Positions 1-5,739 of a stretch of DNA of 7,058 bases are shown one piece after another. The notes beneath the pieces are model-generated. The model ran no database searches. It was not told the origin of the DNA and saw nothing but the letters and a program-made list of their open reading frames with translations. The translations under genes were made by a program, and so were the position numbers. Numbering within the stretch: the first letter of the stretch is position 1; every line of letters starts with the position of its first letter. Where the stretch lies: contig QMKU01000065.1 of NCBI GenBank assembly GCA_003646525.1, forward strand, positions 1 to 7,058, written 5' to 3'. This DNA comes from Campylobacterota bacterium (GTDB taxonomy: Bacteria > Campylobacterota > Campylobacteria > Campylobacterales > Sulfurovaceae).

Positions 1-153
1 AATCGCTTGTTCTCTCTCTGGACGATAGATGGGTGCACCTTCAGTATTTTTCAGTTCACCTACCTTGTGTACATGTTCCATACGCTCGTTAAGTAGTTTA
101 AGCAAAGTATCATCGATATGATCTATATTGCCCCTCAAGTCATCAAGTGTCAT
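1..153 (-). CDS. pheA: Chorismate mutase domain, N-terminus of PheA (partial, cut at window edge)
   Basis: The first 51 codons are visible, running off the left edge in frame. The peptide starts MTLDDLRGNIDHIDDTLLKL and is an AroQ-class chorismate mutase helix H1. Active-site residues of the E. coli P-protein (Arg11, Arg28, Lys39, Arg51, Glu52) all align at a constant offset of four with Arg7, Arg24, Lys35, Arg47 and Glu48 here; E. coli Asp48 falls on Arg44. In Campylobacterota this domain normally heads a bifunctional chorismate mutase/prephenate dehydratase, which makes phenylpyruvate for phenylalanine synthesis in the cytoplasm. The dehydratase and ACT domains would lie outside the window, so the fusion is inferred. 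The start is well supported: AGAGGGGAG sits a few bases upstream of the ATG, inside the 20-base gap after the lysA stop, so the gene is probably co-transcribed with lysA. A stand-alone chorismate mutase or another fusion is possible. Confidence 0.85.
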   Translation of the reverse strand, partial: MTLDDLRGNIDHIDDTLLKLLNERMEHVHKVGELKNTEGAPIYRPEREQAI

Positions 154-173
154 CGGATCTCCCCTCTTTTTTA

Positions 174-1409
174 TTATTTTTTCTGCCAACTGTTGTCACA
201 GGCTAGCTCAAGTGCTATCTGATCCTCAAAAGACTCTCTTTTTCTGATACAGTAGTCCTCACCTTCTGAGATAGCAACTTCAGCGGCACGCCCACGCGTA
301 TTGTAATTGCTTGACATCGTGAACCCATAAGCACCTGCGCTATGTATCACCAATAGATCATCATGCATTAGAGGAGGTAGGTCAATATTTTTTCCAAAAA
401 AATCACCACTTTCACAGATCGGTCCTACCACATCAGCAGGAGTAGACTCTTTACTGTTCTCTTCGCTCTTTTTCACAGCTTCAATCTTGTGGTACACATC
501 ATAAAGACTTGGACGGATCAAATCATTCATCGCGGCATCAACGATCACAAAGCGTTTTCCAGCATTCTTTTTTTCATATAGTACTCTCGTTACAAGGTAT
601 CCAGCGTTTGCTAGCATATAGCGTCCAGGTTCACAAATGAGTGTCACATCCAAACCTTTGGTTGCCTCGAAAATGACATCTGCATAGGACTGTGGATGAA
701 TAGTCGTTTCGTCTTTATAGACAACACCAAGTCCACCACCCACATCAAAAAATTTAATATCAATATCAATCGCTACAAGACTCCGTACCAAATCAGCCAC
801 AATCCCTGTTGCTTCTTTGATAGGATCTAGCTCTGTCAACTGCGAGCCGATATGAAAATGTATTCCTATTGGATTGAGATACTCAGATTTTTTTGCGTAG
901 ATATACATGCGCTTAGCGATATTGATCTCTACACCAAATTTATTTTCATGTAGACCTGTCGAGATATAGGGGTGTGTTTTTGGATCGATATTGGGATTGA
1001 CGCGAATTGAAATACGAGCCTCTTTCCCAAGTTCGCGTGCGATCTGTTCGACACGCTTCATCTCTGCTTCACTCTCTAGGTTGAGCATCAATATCTCTTT
1101 TTCAAGTGCTTCTTTGATCTCATCGTCCCGTTTTCCAACACCAGAAAAAATAATCTTATATCGCTCTACGCCAGCAGCTAGTGCCCGTCTCACTTCACCG
1201 ATACTGACACAATCTGCCCCTGCACCCATTTGTGCCAAATGACGAACCACAGCAAGATTGGAATTCGCTTTGACTGCATAAGAGATCAAGGATTTGTGTC
1301 CCTCAAAAGCCCCTTTGAGCTCTCTGTAGCGTTTAGCCACATCATCAAAGTTATAGAGATAGAGTGGCGTATCGTATTTTTGTACTAAAGTATTCAGATC
1401 AATCGTCAT
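174..1409 (-). CDS. lysA: Diaminopimelate decarboxylase
   Basis: This cytoplasmic PLP enzyme of fold type III removes CO2 from meso-diaminopimelate to give L-lysine, the last step of the DAP pathway. At 411 residues it has the usual family length. An alanine-racemase-like TIM barrel carries the Schiff-base lysine (Lys47 in YAVKAN), the HFHIGSQ motif at 184-190, the phosphate-binding GGG at 224-226 and EPGR at 260-263. The C-terminal beta domain carries the CESGD motif at 332-336, with Cys332 as the expected catalytic cysteine, and Tyr361 in GAYGF, which contacts PLP or substrate in family structures. The ATG is preceded by AGGA seven bases upstream. Two further ATG triplets just upstream are out of frame. 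The gene sits 73 bases after the permease gene and 20 bases before pheA. That gap holds a perfect palindrome and possible -10 elements, so lysA may have its own promoter. All key residues are present. Confidence 0.97.
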   Translation of the reverse strand: MTIDLNTLVQKYDTPLYLYNFDDVAKRYRELKGAFEGHKSLISYAVKANSNLAVVRHLAQMGAGADCVSIGEVRRALAAGVERYKIIFSGVGKRDDEIKEALEKEILMLNLESEAEMKRVEQIARELGKEARISIRVNPNIDPKTHPYISTGLHENKFGVEINIAKRMYIYAKKSEYLNPIGIHFHIGSQLTELDPIKEATGIVADLVRSLVAIDIDIKFFDVGGGLGVVYKDETTIHPQSYADVIFEATKGLDVTLICEPGRYMLANAGYLVTRVLYEKKNAGKRFVIVDAAMNDLIRPSLYDVYHKIEAVKKSEENSKESTPADVVGPICESGDFFGKNIDLPPLMHDDLLVIHSAGAYGFTMSSNYNTRGRAAEVAISEGEDYCIRKRESFEDQIALELACDNSWQKK

Positions 1410-1420
1410 GCATCATTCCT

Positions 1421-1447
1421 AGAATAATTTTGTTTAAAAATTATTCT
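1421..1447. repeat. Perfect AT-rich inverted repeat (11-5-11) upstream of lysA
   Basis: The arms AGAATAATTTT (1421-1431) and AAAATTATTCT (1437-1447) are exact reverse complements around a five-base centre GTTTA (1432-1436). The repeat ends about six bases before the AGGA ribosome binding site of lysA and overlaps a possible -10 element, TAGAAT read on the minus strand (1443-1448). The geometry suits a dimeric regulator's operator or an AU-only leader hairpin near the ribosome binding site. It does not look like an intrinsic terminator, because the stem is not GC-rich and no U-run follows it in either direction. The repeat is seen directly; any function is inference. Confidence 0.8.
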
Positions 1448-1461
1448 ATCTAAATATTATG
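1436..1461 (-). promoter_or_regulatory. Possible lysA promoter region (weak)
   Basis: Read on the minus strand, two -10-like hexamers lie in the gap between the permease gene and lysA: CATAAT (1456-1461) and TAGAAT (1443-1448), each matching TATAAT at five of six bases. Neither has a good -35 at 17 bases, although -35 elements are weakly conserved in Campylobacterota. Use of the first would put the whole palindrome in the leader; use of the second would put the palindrome across the start site. AT-rich spacers give such matches by chance, so this is tentative. Confidence 0.3.
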
Positions 1462-1482
1462 TCATTTTTGGTTAGGAGACTA

Positions 1483-2562
1483 CTAGATCGTCTCTTTGGC
1501 TCGAAAATAAACATATATGGCATAAAGCAAAATAAGTCCCACAGGCAGAGGGACAGCAAGTTCTGGAGAGAGAACACCATTATTTCCCATTTGATTTAGA
1601 GCAAAAAGCAAACCCCAAACCAAAAAAGTTGTACCCAACGAAAGAGAGAGCACAACAGGTAGATTCATATATCTGGCATGAAAAGGTATTTTGAAGAAAA
1701 GCACTAAAAGTAATCCAATCGCAAAAAGTGGAAAAATGATTTTGTTATTGAGTGAGGATCTAAGCTTGTTTGTATTTAGATCTTGTTTTGTCAGCAGTCT
1801 CCAAGCATGATTTGCATCAATAATATTGAGTGCTTTCCCTTCATAAATTGACTCAATCATTTTAGGCTTATATCCTACTAGTGTAGAGAGCTTATCACGC
1901 CTTTCTATACTGTATCGTTTCAGTCCACCTTTTCCATAGATGAGTTTTTTGATCACGATATTTTTTGCGATCCAAGATTCACCGTCAAAGGTCGCCTTGT
2001 CTGCGTGAACTGTATAGAGAAGATCGTTATCGGAGAGACGAAAGAGTGTCATCTTCGTCATCTCTTTCTTGAAAGGATCAAGCGTCTTGGCATAGACAAA
2101 ATCCCCTTCGTATATGAAAAAGAGATCCTTCATCGCATAAGCACCCACTCCATCCTCCAACATCGCCTGCGCTTTATCTTTTGCATAAGAAAATTGTGTC
2201 ATATGCAAGCCGACAAAAAGAAGATAAATCATCAAAGCAACAGTCATAAAAGGAAGGAAAAGTTGGCGTTTCGTATAACCAAAACTATACAAAACAACCA
2301 TATTACTACTCTTAATAAGTGACACTAGTGTCATTATTCCAGCAAAAACAATAGCGATGGGATATAGTTGAGCCAAAGCCTCCTGCCACATCAAGAAGAG
2401 ATAGTAGATTAAATAGTTTGATGAAAATTGAAGCTGCTGAGAATGCTGAAAATAGTCAATCATAGCAAAAGCAAGCGAAAGTCCCAAAAGTAAGGCAACG
2501 AAATTGACAAAATAGTGTTTTGCCAGATAACGAAAGTAGAGTTTGGGACGAAAGAGACTCAT
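1483..2562 (-). CDS. lptG: LptF/LptG (YjgP/YjgQ) family permease, LptG-like
   Basis: This is an inner-membrane subunit of the Lpt exporter, which pulls lipopolysaccharide out of the inner membrane with the ATPase LptB2 and passes it to the LptC/LptA bridge. The 359-residue length equals the family norm. Topology is typical: hydrophobic segments near 17-37, 52-84 and 102-121, a long polar periplasmic part (about 122-272, the beta-jellyroll) and three more segments near 274-291, 299-322 and 334-353. The segment SSNMVVLYSFGYTKRQL (85-101) matches the cytoplasmic coupling helix, which in E. coli LptG reads around QASGFTR. The stretches LFFIYEGDFVYAKTL and FDGESWIAKNIVIKK also resemble LptG more than LptF; that subtype call is from memory and less certain than the family. 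The start overlaps the pth stop as ATGA, with no clear ribosome binding site, pointing to translational coupling. The same neighbour order occurs in C. jejuni (Cj0313). Confidence 0.88.
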   Translation of the reverse strand: MSLFRPKLYFRYLAKHYFVNFVALLLGLSLAFAMIDYFQHSQQLQFSSNYLIYYLFLMWQEALAQLYPIAIVFAGIMTLVSLIKSSNMVVLYSFGYTKRQLFLPFMTVALMIYLLFVGLHMTQFSYAKDKAQAMLEDGVGAYAMKDLFFIYEGDFVYAKTLDPFKKEMTKMTLFRLSDNDLLYTVHADKATFDGESWIAKNIVIKKLIYGKGGLKRYSIERRDKLSTLVGYKPKMIESIYEGKALNIIDANHAWRLLTKQDLNTNKLRSSLNNKIIFPLFAIGLLLVLFFKIPFHARYMNLPVVLSLSLGTTFLVWGLLFALNQMGNNGVLSPELAVPLPVGLILLYAIYVYFRAKETI

Positions 2563-3131
2563 GTGCCGAGACTTTCAAATGATTTGAGGCTCTCTCTTGA
2601 CTTGACCGTCTCAAGTCGCTCATGCGGAATCGTGCGACATGCATCAGCCACATGGGTGATCCAGCGATCTAGCACTTCACACTCCAGCGCAGAAAAATCA
2701 CCCAACACATGCTCAGTCACTTGAGATTTATGCAAAGGCTTACCTATTCCCATGCGTACACGAGTATACTCTTTGCCTATCATGCTATCGATTGATCTGA
2801 GACCATTATGACCCCCATGTCCACCGCCATTTTTGAAACGCACTGCACCAAAATGAAGATCCAAGTCATCATGAATGACAATTGTACTATCAAGTTCTAT
2901 TTTATAAAAGTTTTTTACTGCCTGCACACTTTTACCTGACAGATTCATAAAGGTAGTGGGTTTTAAAAAAAGCAGTTCATTGGATTTGAACAGTTCACCA
3001 TGAAAAGTGCTTTTGGAGATGTTTTGAGCTTCATAGTGATCGACAAGTGCGTCGACCACCTTGAACCCAATATTGTGACGATTGTTTTCGTAACGGTTGC
3101 CAGGATTACCCAGACCGACGAAAAGTATCAT
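2559..3131 (-). CDS. pth: Peptidyl-tRNA hydrolase
   Basis: Pth cleaves peptidyl-tRNAs that drop off the ribosome and so recycles tRNA in the cytoplasm; it is essential in most bacteria. At 190 residues the protein is full length (E. coli 194). The N-terminal signature GLGNPGNRYENNRHNIGF (6-23) contains the catalytic His19 (E. coli His20) and Asn9. Further family motifs are KPTTFMNLSG (57-66, Asn63), HDDLDL (87-92, Asp88) and GGGHGGHNGLRS (102-113, Asn109), then RVRMGIGKP. All the expected catalytic and substrate-binding residues are there. The start is fixed: the ATG follows the rplY stop with no base between them (TAG|ATG) in the same frame, so no start further upstream exists. No strong ribosome binding site is visible, so initiation probably depends on ribosomes finishing rplY. 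The 3' end overlaps the permease gene by four bases. Confidence 0.97.
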   Translation of the reverse strand: MILFVGLGNPGNRYENNRHNIGFKVVDALVDHYEAQNISKSTFHGELFKSNELLFLKPTTFMNLSGKSVQAVKNFYKIELDSTIVIHDDLDLHFGAVRFKNGGGHGGHNGLRSIDSMIGKEYTRVRMGIGKPLHKSQVTEHVLGDFSALECEVLDRWITHVADACRTIPHERLETVKSRESLKSFESLGT

Positions 3132-3668
3132 CTATTTCGCTTTAATGACACCACAGACAGCCACATCTAATCTATCCATTATTTGGCAGTTTGCAGGTAC
3201 TTCGATATCTCGAACCAAAACAGAATCATCTGTATCTAGATCAGTGACATCAATCATAAAATTGTGTGGTACATTTTCGATTGCACCTTTTACTTTCAAT
3301 CTCTTCTTGGACATAGTCAATACACCCTTGTTCTTCAATCCCTTTGGCACACCTGTCATTCTAACAGGGACTAGATAATTTGTGACTTGACCTGGTATTG
3401 CCACTCTGAGGTCTACATGGAGTATATCTCCATTAACTGGATGCAATTGATACGCTTGGACAACGACATTCAATTCATTATCACCTACTTTGATAGGAAA
3501 AGCAAATGTTTCTTTGTTTCTAACTGTTCTGACAAATTCACCACTTTTAAATGCTGCATCGATATTCTCCACGCCCTTAGCATAGATGTTAGCGATTAGA
3601 TAACCATCTCTTTTAAGCTGCTTTGCATTGCTTTTTCCGATACTCTCTCTAATAATACCTTCTAACAT
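3132..3668 (-). CDS. rplY: 50S ribosomal protein L25, long CTC/TL5 form
   Basis: L25 binds 5S rRNA in the large ribosomal subunit. At 178 residues this is the two-domain CTC/TL5 type rather than the ~94-residue E. coli form. The N-terminal 5S-binding domain (about 1-90) shows GKSNAKQLKRDGYLIANIYAK (split over 11-31) and the HPVNGDILHVDL motif (76-87). The C-terminal beta domain (about 92-175) shows VPVRMTGVPKGLKNKGVL (100-117) and ends in a basic tail. The ATG has AAGGA five bases upstream. A near-consensus promoter lies about 55 bases upstream, so this is the likely first gene of an operon with pth, the permease gene and perhaps lysA-pheA. Pairing of rplY/ctc with pth is common across bacteria, for example ctc-spoVC in Bacillus subtilis. 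No anomalies are seen. Confidence 0.95.
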   Translation of the reverse strand: MLEGIIRESIGKSNAKQLKRDGYLIANIYAKGVENIDAAFKSGEFVRTVRNKETFAFPIKVGDNELNVVVQAYQLHPVNGDILHVDLRVAIPGQVTNYLVPVRMTGVPKGLKNKGVLTMSKKRLKVKGAIENVPHNFMIDVTDLDTDDSVLVRDIEVPANCQIMDRLDVAVCGVIKAK

Positions 3669-3693
3669 TGTATTCCTTACTGTTTAAATTCAA

Positions 3694-3711
3694 TTGACGC
3701 AAACGCGACAA
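3694..3711 (-). other. Small imperfect hairpin in the rplY 5' leader
   Basis: On the minus strand TTGTCGC, loop GTTT and GCGTCAA pair over seven positions with one T-T mismatch. It lies between the predicted start site (near 3717) and the AAGGA site of rplY, so it would be in the leader RNA. It has no U-run and is not a terminator. A regulatory role is possible but not shown. Confidence 0.35.
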
Positions 3712-3723
3712 ATTAGGGATGGG

Positions 3724-3752
3724 ATTATACCTGAAAAAACTGAATATTTCAA
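3724..3752 (-). promoter_or_regulatory. Consensus-like sigma70 promoter for the rplY operon
   Basis: Read on the minus strand: -35 TTGAAA (3747-3752, five of six consensus), a spacer of exactly 17 bases (3730-3746) containing a run of six T, and -10 TATAAT (3724-3729, perfect). Transcription should begin near 3717, giving a leader of about 49 bases before the rplY ATG. The -35 starts only six bases after the pilT stop. It is the best promoter match in the window and explains why rplY begins a new unit. Confidence 0.85.
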
Positions 3753-3758
3753 TCTTCA

Positions 3759-4910
3759 TCAACTCTCGTCAGGATCCTCTTTGAACTCAAAGATATCATC
3801 CTCTTCATTCGCTGATGGATCCTTCTCTATCTTGAGCGCACCCTTACCAATACCTTGCAGTTTCAACTTCATGTCGGAAGGATTGGTGGCATTATCCATT
3901 ATCACATCTAAATTAATACGCCCTTTACTGTAGAGATCGAGAAGTGCTTGGTCGAAGGTCTGTGTGCCATAGATATCTTTTCCATCGAAGAGTGCATCAA
4001 GTATTTCATAATCACGATTTTCCAAAATAAGCTGTTCTATTCTGGGTGTTTTCTTGAGAATCTCGATCGCGGCTGCGCGACCACCATCTTTTGTCTTGAC
4101 CAATCGCTGAGAGATGACCCCCTCCAAAACTGAGGCAAGTGATGCCCGTATACGATTCTGTTCAGCTGACGGGAACATTCCGACAATCCTATCGATCGTC
4201 TCTTTGGCATCGGTTGTGTGAAGTGTTGAAAAAACGAGGTGGCCGGTATTGGCAGCGTGGATGGCGATATCAATAGTTTCGAGGTCTCTCATCTCCCCTA
4301 CCAATATAATATCTGGATCCTCTCTCAGTGCACCCCTGAGCGCATCACTAAAAGAGTGTGTATCTTGTCCAACCGAGCGCTGATTAACCAAACATTTTTT
4401 ATCTTTGTGGACAAATTCAATAGGATCTTCGATTGTGATAATATGATTCTCTTTAGTATCATTGATTCGGTCAAGTATTGCAGCAAGTGTTGTAGACTTA
4501 CCGCTTCCTGTTACTCCCGTCACTAGTACAAGTCCACGATGAATATTGGTAAAGTCCTTGATCACTTCTGGGAGTTTGAGGGCTTCAAGACTTGGGATAT
4601 CAACGGGAATAATACGGAAAACGGCGCTATAGCCATCCATCTGATGAAAATAGTTGACACGAAAACGACTCTTTTCATCCAAGACATAAGTAAAGTCAAG
4701 ATTTTTATCCTGGACAAGCGTATCAAAGCGATCTTTGGTCAAAATCTCTTTCGCCAATTGCTCCATATCATCTGCACTCATTCGCTCCTTACCCAAAATC
4801 TTGAGTGATCCACTAATGCGCAAACGAACAATTGCACCTGCCTTAAGATGAAGATCACTTCCGCCATTGGCTTTTAAACTTTTAAGATAGGTAACTAATC
4901 GCTTTTCCAT
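3759..4910 (-). CDS. pilT: PilT/PilU-family type IV pilus retraction ATPase
   Basis: This is a cytoplasmic hexameric secretion ATPase that drives depolymerisation of type IV pili, giving twitching, adhesion and DNA uptake. At 383 residues it is slightly longer than typical PilT (about 345-370). It has an N-terminal PAS-like domain (about 1-100, SDLHLKAG at 18-25), Walker A GVTGSGKST (132-140), Asp box ITIEDPIEF (158-166), Walker B IILVGEMRD (201-209) and His box HLVFSTLHTTDA (224-235). The QTFDQALLDLYSKG stretch (317-330) is typical of PilT/PilU. Where PilT has AIRNLIRE, this protein reads PRIEQLILE (289-297), which is degenerate and may point to PilU. The last ~23 residues are strongly acidic. 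AAGGA lies six bases before the ATG. No other pilus gene is in the window. PilB is unlikely, as its N-terminal domain and tetracysteine motif are absent. Family call firm, PilT versus PilU less so. Confidence 0.9.
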   Translation of the reverse strand: MEKRLVTYLKSLKANGGSDLHLKAGAIVRLRISGSLKILGKERMSADDMEQLAKEILTKDRFDTLVQDKNLDFTYVLDEKSRFRVNYFHQMDGYSAVFRIIPVDIPSLEALKLPEVIKDFTNIHRGLVLVTGVTGSGKSTTLAAILDRINDTKENHIITIEDPIEFVHKDKKCLVNQRSVGQDTHSFSDALRGALREDPDIILVGEMRDLETIDIAIHAANTGHLVFSTLHTTDAKETIDRIVGMFPSAEQNRIRASLASVLEGVISQRLVKTKDGGRAAAIEILKKTPRIEQLILENRDYEILDALFDGKDIYGTQTFDQALLDLYSKGRINLDVIMDNATNPSDMKLKLQGIGKGALKIEKDPSANEEDDIFEFKEDPDES

Positions 4911-4986
4911 TATATTTCCTTATATTAGTATATTTGTTCTTGTGAGCTTCTTCAGTGGATTTTTGAGAAGCGAAAAATTAAAACCT
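4911..4986. other. aat-pilT spacer with a weak stem-loop
   Basis: This 76-base gap holds a possible hairpin, arms GCTTCTT (4946-4952) and GAGAAGC (4965-4971), seven pairs with one G-T and a 12-base loop. No T-run follows on either strand, so it is not a convincing terminator, and clpA-aat transcripts may continue into pilT. The pilT ribosome binding site AAGGA lies at 4917-4921 (minus strand). A TATACT hexamer at 4927-4932 is too close to that site to be a confident promoter. Confidence 0.4.
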
Positions 4987-5739
4987 TCATGTCTCATCAC
5001 TATATCTCCACTCAAAATATTGCCAAGAACCCAAATCACTGGACTTTGTCAAACTCTCATCTAATGCATTGAGAAAACTACCACGAGGAACAAGAGTTGC
5101 GCCCAAACGCAAAAGATGTTCATTGCTGACTTGACAATCTATAAAATCATAGCCTCTCAAGCCTAAAACATCACTTAGTGCCTTGAAAGCAATTTTTGAG
5201 GCATTGTCCTTCAGAGAAAACATCGATTCACCAAAAAATGCTTTTCCCATCGCAATACCATAGAGACCACCAACTAATTCTTCTTGGAGATAGACTTCAA
5301 CGCTATGAGCAAAACCCATCTCGTGAAGTATGATATAAGCTTCCTGCATCTCCTTTGTGAGCCAAGTTCCCTTTTGCCCATTTCTAGGTACAGCTCCGCA
5401 CAGACGGATGACCTCTTCGAAGGTATGGTCAAACTTGACAACAAATCCACCATTACGGAGCACTCGCCTGAAAGATTTTTGCATTTTGAATTGATCAGGA
5501 TAGAGTAGTAGCCTAGGATCAGGAGACCACCAGAGTATCGGATCATCCGAATTAAACCAAGGGAAAATACCTTTACGATAGGCAGTCAATAGACGATCAG
5601 GAGAGAGATCTCCACCATACGCCAATAGCCCTTCCGTGGAGGCATATCGAGGATTTGGAAAAATCAAATCTCTCCTCAATGGCGGAATAAGACAATCCTC
5701 ATCAAATATAGATGCCAAATTATTTACTCTCAAAAGCAA
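4987..5739 (-). CDS. aat: Leucyl/phenylalanyl-tRNA-protein transferase
   Basis: Aat moves Leu or Phe from aminoacyl-tRNA onto proteins with N-terminal Arg or Lys, creating primary N-degrons read by ClpS and destroyed by ClpAP. The family signatures are all present: YGGDLSP (41-47), GIFPWF (57-62), ILWWSPDPR (68-76), GTW (124-126), HSVEV (145-149), ELVGGLYG (154-161), FGESMFS (169-175), and IDCQ (200-203), which matches the E. coli Asp186/Gln188 active-site pair at Asp201/Gln203. Length given is 250 residues. The start is unusual: a TGA at 5743-5745 closes the frame upstream, and no ATG or GTG occurs before the GGDL motif. The first TTG is at 5739, overlapping clpA by 20 bases. TTG at 5718, just after the clpA TAA, would give 243 residues and is equally plausible; TTG at 5667 follows a good AGGAG but would trim the N-terminus closely. 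Function is secure, start uncertain. Confidence 0.95.
   Translation of the reverse strand: MLLRVNNLASIFDEDCLIPPLRRDLIFPNPRYASTEGLLAYGGDLSPDRLLTAYRKGIFPWFNSDDPILWWSPDPRLLLYPDQFKMQKSFRRVLRNGGFVVKFDHTFEEVIRLCGAVPRNGQKGTWLTKEMQEAYIILHEMGFAHSVEVYLQEELVGGLYGIAMGKAFFGESMFSLKDNASKIAFKALSDVLGLRGYDFIDCQVSNEHLLRLGATLVPRGSFLNALDESLTKSSDLGSWQYFEWRYSDET

Noticed and set aside
1474..1496. Inverted repeat AGGAGAC / GTCTCTT around the permease stop codon
   Set aside because: A short 7-pair stem with one G-T pair, partly in coding sequence and without a T-run; consistent with chance.
2456..2653. Short minus-strand open frame across the pth-permease junction
   Set aside because: It overlaps two well-supported genes in another frame and has no family features.
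4927..4932. TATACT as a possible -10 for a dedicated pilT promoter
   Set aside because: The predicted start would fall inside the AAGGA ribosome binding site and the -35 position is poor (CTGAAG), so a functional promoter here is doubtful.
4946..4971. Stem-loop after aat as an intrinsic terminator
   Set aside because: No T-run follows on either strand, the loop is 12 bases and one pair is G-T.
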